A DNA stretch of 64,000 nt from Fistulifera solaris (Eukaryota > Bacillariophyta > Bacillariophyceae > Naviculales > Stauroneidaceae): positions 248,001-312,000 of the forward strand of contig AP026134.1 of assembly GCA_030295235.1 (NCBI GenBank), in the 5' to 3' direction. The position numbers and the translations under genes were made by a program. The notes under the pieces were generated by a model, which saw only the letters and a list, made by a program, of their open reading frames with translations, was not told the origin of the DNA and ran no database searches. Shown here piece after piece: positions 10,683 through 20,439 of this stretch; the first letter of the stretch is position 1; every line of letters starts with the position of its first letter.

Positions 10683-11406
10683 GGTTTCGTTTTTCAAATC
10701 AATCAGAAACTCTTTGCTTTCGGTTGATCAGAAGTCAATTGATTGCGTTTCTTGTTTGCTTCGCTGGCTGGACCGAAACAGGCGTTGTTCGCTTTGAGAT
10801 CTTTCTGAAGCCAGTACAAAATGAACGTTGATTTCTACGTGGAAAAGAAATTCCGTGCCTCACTTTCGGAAGGAGATGCGGAAAGATTCTCTTTGACGAC
10901 CTTCTTTTCGCAGACGATCTGCTGTTCCAAAGTACCCAAAGTACATGTTAAACGATAGTGGTTACGTTTACTTACAGCCTTGCCTCGGAAATTTCAACGG
11001 TTAGGGGCCGGCGAGCGCGTGTCCATTTCGAAAATCGCATAAGTAACCTTACCAGGTGTTACCAGGTAGTGCTTTTCGCTATATCGTGTCGTAGTACTTA
11101 GATTACTTGCCGAGAAAGTCTTTTTCCTTCCGCCAATCATGACTGCCTTCGGTGTCACTTTGTGTCATTTATCTGACGTCATCATAGACCGAACACCGAA
11201 CTTCGAAGAAAACCAAAAACGAGGTCACGGATTTGCAGGACCCGAAAGTTGGTTGTGTGACTACTTTTTGCTTTATACAAACGGTACAGCTCGGTAGAGC
11301 TCATTACTTTTTCTGCCGAGAAGGCAATTCAAAGCCTTTCTCATTCCATCATTTCCTTATCTATCGTTCCATTTTTTCATCGACCACAAGAAGGACCCAA
11401 GCTACA
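10683..11406. promoter_or_regulatory. divergent promoter region of HSF and mannitol dehydrogenase
   Basis: About 720 bp without a supported gene. It contains the palindrome TGACGTCA at 11174-11181, 226 bp before the mannitol dehydrogenase ATG, identical to a CRE site. In diatoms TGACGT/ACGTCA elements act as CO2/cAMP-responsive elements bound by bZIP factors (known from the PtCA1 promoter). It also holds ACCAGGTGTTACCAGGTAG near 11050. Regulatory function is inferred only. Confidence 0.4.
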
Positions 11407-13086
11407 ATGAGGTTGTCAAATGCAATCTTACCCGCGATCGGACGCCGTGGCGTTGCGATTCCAAACTACGATCCGGCGAGTATCACACCCGGAATCTTCC
11501 ATGTAAGTTTCACTGAAAGCAGATCAAATCACATGCGCTCTATACTACAATCCGTTACTTCTGTACCCCTCGAATGATATTTCGTCTCACCCTTTCGCCA
11601 GGTCGGGACCGGAAATTTCCATCGCGCTCATTTGGGAAATTACATGCACGAACTCTTCCAGCAAGACCCCACACAACGACATTGGGGAATTATTGGCAGT
11701 AGTGTACGACCGCATACGCAAGATGCCAAGAAGAAACGATTGGCGGACCAAGATTGGTTGCAGACACTCGTGATCATGGATGGATCTAACGCCGATGCCC
11801 GGATTCTCGGTAGCATGATTGATTATGTTTCTGTCACGGACCCGGACGACACGTCTCCCATTCTCCGCGCCTTATTGAATCCGGACATTCGCATTGTATC
11901 CATGACGATAACCGAAGGTGGCTACTTTTTGAACCCACACACGGGAAAGTTCGATTCGAACCATCCGGCCATTCGTCAAGATGTGGAAGACATGGATCAG
12001 GCGTCGACCATTTTTGGTCTGATTGTGAAAGCCTTGGATTTGCGCCGCAAACAGGGATTGCCCGCGTTTACCGTCCTGTCCTGTGACAATGTTCCTCACA
12101 ATGGTGCGTACGAAGAACCAGAAGTAGTGTTCTTTTTGTTGTTGGTGGTGTCTCACTCTTCACTCTTGTTTTAGGCGACGTCTGTCGCAATGTGATTGTC
12201 GGTCTGGCCCAATTGGTCGACCCTACCCTCGCTGACTGGATTCAAGCCAATGCTTCGTTTCCTAATTCCATGGTGGATCGGATTGCCATTGCCACGGGCG
12301 ATCGAGAACGCGCCTTGATTCAAGAAAAGTACGGGTACGAAGACGTTGCTCCGGTCGTCTGCGAACCGTTCACTCAATGGGTCCTCGAAGATGATTTTTG
12401 TCAAGGACGACCAACGTGGGAACAATTGGATTCCATTCAGTTTGTGGAGGATGTGGAACCCTTTGAACGAATGAAGATTCGGATTCTAAATGGGGGACAC
12501 GCGTCGTTGTGTTATTCGGCGGCCTTACTCGACATTGACTTCGTCCATCAAGCCATGGAACATCCCGTGTTGGGTCCTTTCTTGGATACACTGGAACGCA
12601 ATGAAATCATTCCGACGGTCGGTGAAGTCCCCGGTATAGATTTGACCGAATATTGGGAAACGATTCAATCGCGCTTTGCCAATTCGGCCATGTGCGATAC
12701 GGTGGCACGAAATGTGGCGCAAGGATCGGACCGTCAAACCAAATTCATCATTCCCGTCATTCAAGCCAACCTTGCCGAGGGTCATTCCGATCTTCAAGGA
12801 CTCGCGACCGTGAGTGCTTTGTGGTGTCGGTATTGTCAAGGGACGACCGAAAGTGGTAAAGTGATCGAGCCCAACGATAATTTATGGGATCGATTGCACG
12901 AAAAAAGCTCTGTTGGCGATCAAGAATCCGGTCGTGTGGTTAGAAATGGAAGATATTTATGGTGATTGTGGAAAGAATCGTTTGTTTGTGCATCATTTTA
13001 CGGAAGCTTTGCAAACGATTCAGAAGCAAGGTGTCGAAGCGGCGCTGAAGAAGTACGTCGAGTCCTTCGCCGCAGCGGTGGCTTGA
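11407..13086 (+). CDS. mannitol 2-dehydrogenase (polyol long-chain dehydrogenase)
   Basis: Three exons: 11407-11502, 11602-12103, 12175-13086 (about 502 aa). Introns of 99 and 71 bp have GTAAGT/GTGCGT donors and CAG/TAG acceptors. The Rossmann start GIFHVGTGNFHRAHLGNYMH, TITEGGYFLN, FTVLSCDNVPHNGD and KIRILNGGHASLCY match the long-chain mannitol/fructuronate dehydrogenase family; KIRILNGGH is part of the catalytic region. It interconverts D-mannitol and D-fructose with NAD(H). The frame steps at the six-A run 12901-12906: with five A the protein continues ALLAIKNPVVWLEMEDIYG and ends at 13086 with family-like length; as written it would stop early at 12965. I read the step as a homopolymer error. 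Confidence 0.9.
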
Positions 13087-13513
13087 TAAAAGGCAGAACT
13101 GGAGTTCCTGTCTTTGTTGTTAGTTTTTGTGTAATGCGTAGTAGAGACACTATTATTAGCCGAAAGAGAATGAAGGAGTGGGTGTGTTAGTGTGTTGGAG
13201 TTGGAGGCGAGACATGCCGATCGCTCAATTCGAGTATTTTTTTGCCCACGCTACGCCGTGTCTTAGCGGTAATAGCTGTTGATTTGCACTGACGGGTGGA
13301 AGCAAGACGCTTCTTCGTTTGTACGTTGTAGGGCTTTTTTCATTTCATTTCGTTCGTCCATCGTCCATCCGACGATTTCTGTCTCTCGTTTCTTCTTTTC
13401 CTCACTTTGTTGTTGTCCTGGTAGAGGAGTCCATCCTTCTTATTCATTCGTTCTTTCTCTTGGATCCCCCTTTCTTCTGTTTTCATCAACCAATCATACA
13501 GAAAGACGAAATT
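13087..13513. other. intergenic, pyrimidine-rich leader
   Basis: About 430 bp. The right half is strongly T/C-rich and open in the frame of the next gene, but contains no ATG before 13514; it is probably promoter and 5' UTR. Nothing else seen. Confidence 0.4.
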
Positions 13514-14737
13514 ATGTCAGCAGATGACGAAATCGATTACGACGAATTGATTCAACAAATTGAATCGGAATGGAATCTCGACGATTGTCAACAAGAATTG
13601 TTGGATGCCGCTCGGTACGATGATTTAGAAGTCGTTCGTGCCATCTTACAATGTCATCCTGATTTGATCGCGTACCAAGATTCGGAGACGGGAAATTCGG
13701 CACTGCACATGGCGGCGGCGAATGGACACGCCGCCGTCGTGCAATTCCTCTTGTCGGTCGGAGCCAGTGTTGTTGGTCTCGAAAACAAAGCCGGGAATTC
13801 ACCCTTGCATTGGGCAGCATCGAATGGGAAGCACGAGATTGTACAATTATTATTACAAGAATCTCAAGCCGATGTTTTGCAACGGAATCGTTTCGGACGT
13901 TCGGCCTTGACGGAAGGTTTTACGAGTGAAAATACGGATGTGGTACAAGCACTGTTGGAACACGCGTCGGCATCGGAAGAACGTTTGATGGCGACCGCGG
14001 GTACGGAGGAAAAGGATGTTTCGGTGACACATTCGTTTCAAATGGGTGGCGTTTCATTCCGAGTCCGTGAATTGGCCATTGCCCAATCGTCGGAAGACAC
14101 GATTTTGGGTCAAGAAACACCCGAAGACGATACAACCGGATTGGGAATTTGGGCAGCGTCTCTGATATGTGCCCGTTGGGTGGTCGAATGGTTTTCCAGT
14201 AAGGATTATAAGCACGTCTTGGAGTTGGGAGCCGGCTGTGGTGTCCCAGGTCTCGCGGTCGCTACAATGGGTGTAGCGTCAAAGGTGTATTTGACCGATT
14301 TCAATGCGCGAACGGTGAGCAATCTACAGCACAATGTCGAAATCAATGGACTGATAGATTGTGTCGAGGTTCTCAATATGAATTGGCACGATCAATCAAC
14401 ATGGCCTCAGGAAAAGATGGACGTCGTGATCGGATCCGATTTGATCTACCAATCCGACATGGCACCCTTGCTGGCCACCACCTTGCAACAGCTGGTGGCG
14501 CACCATGGCCGCTTTCTGTATGCCGCACCCAAGGAGGGACGACAAGGTCATGCCGACTTTTTAGCGTTGATGGAGAAATCCGGATTTCAGTTGTTAGGAG
14601 AAACGGAACCTCCGCAGTCTTATATAGGGAATCCTTTGCAAAATCAGGACGACGAAGACTTTTACTTGCATTTTCATGAACTTCAGAACAAAGATATGAA
14701 TTACAGACTCTATGAGTTTCTGCAAACGAACGCATAA
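13514..14737 (+). CDS. ankyrin-repeat protein lysine methyltransferase (METTL21-like)
   Basis: 407 aa, one exon, start at the first ATG of the frame. Residues about 30-160 form three to four ankyrin repeats (GNSALHMAAANGHAAVVQFL; GNSPLHWAASNGKHEIVQLL). Residues about 190-400 are a seven-strand SAM-dependent methyltransferase of the Methyltransf_16 group: GLGIWAASLICARWV, motif I VLELGAGCGVPGLA, the acidic end of strand 2 (YLTDFNA), and MDVVIGSDLIYQSD after motif II. Family members methylate lysines of chaperones and elongation factors. An ankyrin region fused in front probably selects the substrate. The product target is unknown. Confidence 0.85.
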   Translation: MSADDEIDYDELIQQIESEWNLDDCQQELLDAARYDDLEVVRAILQCHPDLIAYQDSETGNSALHMAAANGHAAVVQFLLSVGASVVGLENKAGNSPLHWAASNGKHEIVQLLLQESQADVLQRNRFGRSALTEGFTSENTDVVQALLEHASASEERLMATAGTEEKDVSVTHSFQMGGVSFRVRELAIAQSSEDTILGQETPEDDTTGLGIWAASLICARWVVEWFSSKDYKHVLELGAGCGVPGLAVATMGVASKVYLTDFNARTVSNLQHNVEINGLIDCVEVLNMNWHDQSTWPQEKMDVVIGSDLIYQSDMAPLLATTLQQLVAHHGRFLYAAPKEGRQGHADFLALMEKSGFQLLGETEPPQSYIGNPLQNQDDEDFYLHFHELQNKDMNYRLYEFLQTNA

Positions 14738-15212
14738 ACGGTGTCATATTTTGCTTCTTAATGGCCCTGTAGCTCAATGTTCGTGTGATCGCCTCTCATG
14801 GAAGCTCCTCATTTGAACTACTGTCTACCGATCAAAGGATAGATTGTTCCCGGATTTAGACTGGCATCAATCTTACGATCAAGCTAGCAAGAGCACAGCT
14901 TAAAGAAGAAAGACGTTGAACGAGAGATCTACAACATGCTAACAATCATCATTCGTTACTCTTCCCGATTCACTTTGTCATCGTTCATTTCATGTAATTA
15001 CTCATGTAGCCAAAAGATGATCAAAACTAGAGCTTGGAATGTCATGGACAGCTCTGGAGATCAGGTAAATGGGAATGAGCAATTCTTGCCAAACATGTGA
15101 TCTAAAGAAGCCGTTTTACAGCAGTTTCATTAATAATACTTGCGAGTACAAGGGCTCGTCTTTCTTTAATCCTTCTTGACATCTATACTTTTACATTATC
15201 AACACTACTTCT
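14738..15212. other. intergenic between convergent genes
   Basis: About 475 bp holding the 3' ends of two convergent genes. No open frame, repeat or RNA fold that I can support. Confidence 0.4.
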
Positions 15213-18200
15213 TCATTCATACCATGATGTTGTTTCCATATCTTCTGCGCCAAACTCTCTTGTTTTGGAACGGGAAGACGCACTACTAGCTGTTTCATCG
15301 GTCACAGTTCCGTCGATGACATTTCCTTCTTTGATGGCTCGGTCGGTGTCTGCTGTTAACGCACTCCGTCTCCGTTTTCGCATAAGAAAGCTGACAGCTG
15401 CCAATGTCATGAATGCGGAAACCGCCGCTGCTGCAGTAGCAAGTGGTAATACCTTTGCCTTGGAAACATCCGGAGCGGAATGACTTGATTCGATTTCGGA
15501 CGGGTCATCAGCCTTTTCACTCGATGGTTCTTCCGTTACTTCATCCTTGTCTTCGGGTACGTCTTCCTTCGCTTCATCGTTTTTATCCGAGCTTTCATCC
15601 ATTTCTTGACCACGAGCCGTCTCTTCCGGAATTATTTCAATAGATTCGAATTCAACTTGAGTCGTGCTCGCCATGTTAGGTACAGTTCGGGCAAACTCGA
15701 GGATGTATCTAATAAAGTAAAACAGTTAGTACCGACACAACTTTCACAATGAATGAGTTCGCGATTGACGACTTACCTAATGTAATCATCCTCTGTGGCG
15801 GCCATGACATCGAAGTGCGTTGCCACATCCGCGATCCCTGGTGATCCTTTCTCGTAAAGCACCACCGTATCGAAAGAAATGTAGTAGTTCCAAGCCGCTG
15901 CTGGATCATTGAAGGTTTCTGCAGCTGGCAGGGCGTCTCCAAAGAGAACATCTTTGGGAGTGATTTCAACACCCACAAAGCCTGTCCCTGTACCCTCGTA
16001 AAACGCTTCAAAGAGCGTAGTAAAAAAAGTCTTGTGTATTGGTGATTAGAGTCGCCAATTGATCATCGGGGAGAGTTTCTTCGAGTAATTCAACGACATA
16101 AACTAAGTAGTAATCGGTGAGACGAACCCTCGTGAATTCGTCGCCCACGGACGGGGCCAGAGACGATCCTGCTGTAGTACCCAAGCCGGATGGCATAAGG
16201 GATGGAGCGATGGTTGTTCCGCCTGTCGTCGGCGCGGGAGTAACGGCAGTTTGAGTTGGGGCTGCAGTACCTCCTGTCGTCGGTGCGGGAGTAACTGCGG
16301 CCTGGGTTGGGGCGGCAGTACCGCCTGTCGTCGGCGCGGGGGTAACGGCAGTTTGAGTTGGGGCCGCAGTACCGCCTGTGGTCGGAGCAGGAGTGTTGGA
16401 AGCCAAAGTTGGCGCTGAGGTACCAGCAGTGGTAGGTGCTGGGGTAGCAGAAGCAGTAACCGGAGCAGAAGTTCTTGCAACGGAAGGAGCTGCTGTTGGG
16501 GCGCCTGGGGTGACTGGACTAGCAGTATTAGGAGGATCGGTAGAGGGATCTAAAAACAAAAGTAAGACAATATGAGAGTTTCTAGGAGCGAGTAGCTCCC
16601 CACATCACGCAGGCAATACTCACCTGCTGGCAAAACGTCTTCTAGGATGTGAATGATTCCATTACATGCAGGGATGTCAGATTCAATTACGCCAACCCCA
16701 TTGAACTCTAACGGCTCTAGTGTCACCGTCACCTCCTCTCCTGACAACGACGGTATTGTGCCTTCTTGAACAACAGAGGAAGATTGCACTCCAGGAAGAA
16801 TGTGGAAGAGGAGTAAATCTTGCAAGTCCTGCCGATTCTCAGGTAAGAGTAGCTCATCTATCGTCGTCTCATCGATTTGTTCGAAAGCATCATTTGTAGG
16901 AATGAGGGCTGTAAAGGGACCAGCGCATAGGAACACTTCTTCGAGGCCAGCAAGTTCAATCATGTCCACAAAAATAGATAAATCGGGATTCAACTTTGCT
17001 GTTTCGAGCACGTTGAGCTCACAAATGTGTCCTGAATACTGTAGGTGTCTCTTGTGAAAGAATCCGTTTCCGTACTCGCGGGAGGACGAATGAGTTGGTC
17101 CTCGAAAGTCAAGCGCCGCACACTCTTCTGGCAGATACCCGTTTTCTGCAAGAAAGTAAAGGACATGAGACAAAGCGAACAACTCATTCAGATGAGCAAG
17201 TCTCCATACTTACCGGGTGTGATTAAGACGTCGTCAATTTTATGAATGACTCCATTACAGCCCAACATATCTCGACGAATCACTCCTGCTTGATTGAACA
17301 TAAGTGGGTTCGTGCTCACTTGAACTCGATCACCCTGTAGCGTCTTGTACCCGTTTTCGCGGAAATCTTGTTCAAGATAAAGACTTGGAATAATGTGGTA
17401 GAGAATGAAGTCTTCGAGTTCTTCGCTGTTGTAAGGATGCTGCAGAAATTCGAGCAAGAACGGGTTGCGCTCTAGCGCTGAATTACTCGGTGCCAACAGA
17501 GTAAAGGGTCCAGCACATTCGAGTACACGGTCGATTCCGGCTTTCTCCATGAGACGGACAAAGATGGAAAGATCGGGGTCGTTGCATGCCGTTTCGTAAA
17601 CGTTCGGGCTGCATCCCTCACCGTCAAATTGGAGCTCTCTTGACTGCCACGGCTGGAGTGCAGGCGTTTTGCCTTCAAAGAGCTCGTTTTGATTGTCTTG
17701 AAGATTTCTCCATCCCCCCTTTCCTTTTCCACTGTATCCCCCTTTGCCTTTGCCTTTTCCTGATGCAAATCGGTATTTGCCGCTAAAGTCGAAATCATCA
17801 CAGAAGCCGCCGTCGCTACTACCACTGCCCTTCTTCCCTTTGCTACTCTTCTTGCTAGAGCTACCGCCCTTTCCTTTCCCCTTTCCTTCTCGATATCCTT
17901 GATATCCTTTCCCCTTTCCTTTACCCCGACTGTAGATACTTGTATATTCTGGATCTGGATTCGTTGTCACGTCCGTGAACGAAACAGGTTCTTCGCTGGT
18001 AAAGCCAGAAGTTGGCGACGAATACCTTGAGGGTCTCGAGTTGAGTCCATCGAAAAATAGGTTCCTTTTGTCTTGTCGTCGTTGATGCAGAAGACGCTTG
18101 GCTTTGACGGTTTCCAGGTTGTTGCCGTTCTGTTCCGTAAGAGACACACTGCTTTGGACAAACGATATTTCCGTATTAGTTGCTGCCCCGAAGGACAGTA

Positions 18201-18252
18201 TTAGACCAACTCCAAGAGTCAAAAGCACTTTCAGGTGCTGATGGAGCATCAT
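15213..18252 (-). CDS. large cell-surface protein with two FAS1 domains and a transmembrane helix
   Basis: Four exons read leftward: 18252-17214, 17145-16624, 16549-15777, 15708-15213 (about 942 aa); introns of 68-74 bp, all GT-AG and in frame. Order: signal peptide (1-25); basic Lys/Gly stretches (SRGKGKGKGYQGYREGKGKG, about 108-175); FAS1 domain 1 (217-346) with NVYETACNDPDLSIF and NGVIHKIDDVL; FAS1 domain 2 (about 390-520) with NVLETAKLNPDLSIF and NGIIHILEDVLPA; Thr/Pro/Ala linker (521-655) with tandem PAPTTGGTAAPTQ units; an unassigned domain (about 656-800); acidic stalk; transmembrane helix (about 864-887); cytosolic tail of about 55 residues. The frame steps at the seven-A run 16022-16028. 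Fasciclin domains mediate adhesion; the KGKG stretches recall lysine-rich silica-associated proteins. An adhesion or cell-wall role is inference. Confidence 0.88.
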
Positions 18253-18591
18253 CGTCTATTTTTACAAATGCAAGCTGCGTAAAATGAAATCGGCTTCCGA
18301 AGGTTTTCTCAGTCGGGACAAATTCCATCCGTGTTAGATGCAAAATGTGACCAGAAAAATGTTTCACAAGAGCTGTGAGTCCTGAGAAGCCAAGAGAATT
18401 TTCTATTCAACGCATGGCGTGCATCGCGCATCGCGGATGGGTCTTTAAAAAATATCAAGGAAAAAAATCGAATGTCTTACCGTTATTGCTAGTCGAGTAA
18501 AATTATGACGCTACAAGGGAGCTGGCTTTGGATGATGGAAAAGAGAGTGCAAGTACAGTACGGTACCGTACCATGCATGTAACGGAGGAAC

Positions 18592-18666
18592 GGCGTTAAA
18601 ATTCTGCCTCGTCGTAGACGCTACGTAGAATCTTGTATTTGGAGGCAGAATTTTGACGTCCTTCCT
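18592..18666. repeat. 75-bp hairpin repeat, copy 1
   Basis: Inverted repeat with arms TTAAAATTCTGCCTC and GAGGCAGAATTTT around a second small palindrome (CGTAGACGCTACG). Two closely related copies lie at 57229-57304 and 57312-57387. It has no coding capacity. It could be a tiny MITE or a structured RNA or terminator element. Confidence 0.75.
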
Positions 18667-19075
18667 GACAAGGTACCAGCACCGTATCCTTGTACCTGGT
18701 ACAAGGTACAGCACCGGTACCGGTACCGGTACCGGTACCTTGTCATAATTTGACTTTAGCAGTTGGCAGTGCCAGTAACCTTGTACCAAGGTACTATCGG
18801 TAAGTCAATAGTCAAGAGTCCTTGACGTTTAGGGTAGTATCGGTAAGTCGGTAAGTCAATAGTCCCCGACGTTTCTTATTTCATTTGCTCTCCTTTCTCA
18901 CCTGGGCCTAGCTAGATCTATCATCGAGATTCTATTCGAATGATTTGCAGGGAGCTCAAGGTTCTTCACGACAACATAGATGGTGAAGACCGTACGTGAT
19001 AGGTGTCGCTGTTAACAATTATTTATTTATATCACAATCACCGAGACTTGACGAGTACTTCAGTTTTAGTCTGCA
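18667..19075. repeat. GGTACC-rich intergenic patch
   Basis: Between 18674 and 18800 the sequence is dominated by GGTACC and GGTACCGGTACC palindromes, including four consecutive units at 18716-18739, and by AAGGTAC. A short duplication (GTATCGGTAAGTC) follows at about 18795 and 18838. No gene is seen in 18253-19075. Similar patches lie in the 5' flanks of other genes at 20.1, 25.9, 48.0 and 56.9 kb. Confidence 0.6.
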
Positions 19076-19825
19076 TTAAACAGCAGCAATAGTGAATTCG
19101 CATGTTGATTGAGAGAAAGCGTCGAAACCAAGGGCTGTTCCGACACCGAAGGCAAATCCAATCGCAGAGTCTTCTTCCCTGATAAAGAAATACGGGATCT
19201 CGAGAATAGTAGGAATAATGTCAGCAACCTCGATCATTTCCCATGTACCACTGACGTCCTCTGTAAAGAAGGCACCAAAGATAGCAGTGGCAGCCACTTC
19301 AATTCCAAAACCCAAGCCGCGGCACTGACCTTGAATCAAGCCACTTGGCGAAAGGGCTACCAGAAACTGGGCTTGAGCGCCGACTTGAATTTCAAAGGCT
19401 CCTCCAATGAACGGTAAGGTAGTGTCTGTTTGCATGGTGTCCACCATGCCTGGGCATCGAGAAAGTTCCGCCTCGATCGTCTTCATTATGCCTGTCACTT
19501 GTCTTGCTACCTTGCTGTCTTCTTTGTCAGTTGAATTGAAGACCTGAGTCGAAATGTTGGTGATCATGTTTTCGGTGTTCAACTTGTTCAAAGCTGGCTC
19601 AACTTTTTTGAGAGCGTTAGCGATACAATCAGCAGGCAAGCATTTGTTGAGCCCGTCTACACATTCAATGTCGTTTTGACATCCACGGAATCTTCCACAG
19701 CGTCCTCCAAGCGGCGAACTCGGGAAGAGGTTACCCAGTAAGTCAAAACGCGCTTCTTGCTCGCTTGCAGCAGCCAACGAGTGAAAGCTTGTCAAGAGAA
19801 AGAACGAATATGAGAAGAGCTTCAT
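19076..19825 (-). CDS. secreted protein of unknown family
   Basis: 249 aa from the ATG at 19825, which opens a clear signal peptide (KLFSYSFFLLTSFHSLAAA). A Cys-rich N-terminal segment follows (CGRFRGCQNDIECVDGLNKC, then C), resembling a small disulfide knot. An amphipathic central part leads into a Gly/Phe/Ala-rich C-terminal half with alternating beta-like strands (GFGIEVAATAIFGAFF, FAFGVGTALGFDAF). No catalytic motif or known domain was recognised. Two potential N-glycosylation sites (NIS, NST) occur mid-protein. Probably exported; function unknown. Confidence 0.7.
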   Translation of the reverse strand: MKLFSYSFFLLTSFHSLAAASEQEARFDLLGNLFPSSPLGGRCGRFRGCQNDIECVDGLNKCLPADCIANALKKVEPALNKLNTENMITNISTQVFNSTDKEDSKVARQVTGIMKTIEAELSRCPGMVDTMQTDTTLPFIGGAFEIQVGAQAQFLVALSPSGLIQGQCRGLGFGIEVAATAIFGAFFTEDVSGTWEMIEVADIIPTILEIPYFFIREEDSAIGFAFGVGTALGFDAFSQSTCEFTIAAV

Positions 19826-20439
19826 TGTATACTGTCGGACGTTGGTAGTAGAGTGTGAAATGCCTTGCTTCTGATGAAGTGAGGATAATGAGACAATCAA
19901 TTTGTTCCATGATTTGCATGAAGATCGAAAAAATGAAGTGCTGACACATGCAATCACCGGTTGAACGGAACATCGACGTTTTGGATAATGAGAAAAGTCG
20001 TTAAGTACGACTGTTGAACGGATGCGAGATAGAACTAGAGTACATAAATTTCCAAAGTGTGTCTAAATAATCTTTAATCGTCTTTATACTATGCGAATCG
20101 AGTACCGGTACCGGTACCAGGTATAGGTATAGGAACCCGAACCCACTTGGGACTTGAAGACCATCTTGATTTATCTGTGCGTTCGCTTTTCAGCAATACA
20201 CATGCAAACGAAAAAAGCCTCTTGAGCTACTTTGTAGTTAATGGGATGCCGTTTTCGCTAGGGTAGTAAGCGAGCTGTTATAACCTAGTGATTTACGGCA
20301 ACACTTTGGACCTTCAGGACGACATTGAGACATCGACCGAAACGGATCCCGTACTTGATTTGAAGTGGCACCACTTCATCATCTTTATAAAGAACTAGCC
20401 TGTAGAAAACCATGCGAAGCTAATACGAAGTCTCATTAC
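19826..20439. other. intergenic with GGTACC motif
   Basis: About 610 bp. It holds TACCGGTACCGGTACC at 20103-20118, about 280 bp upstream of the secreted-protein start. No gene supported. Confidence 0.4.

Noticed and set aside
10397-10831. Long open frame on the + strand rich in Leu, opposite the HSF gene
   Set aside because: It is the antisense shadow of CAG/CAA glutamine repeats; composition is low-complexity Leu/Arg and no family likeness exists.
10820-10960. Short ORF (about 45 codons) starting ATGAACGTTGATTTC between HSF and mannitol dehydrogenase
   Set aside because: Too short, no domain, no splice partner visible.
13319-13513. N-terminal extension of the ankyrin-methyltransferase
   Set aside because: The frame is open but has no ATG before 13514 and is pyrimidine-rich like a leader.
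14762-14840. tRNA-like start (GGCCCTGTAGCTCAATG)
   Set aside because: No acceptor stem, anticodon arm or T-loop consensus could be completed.
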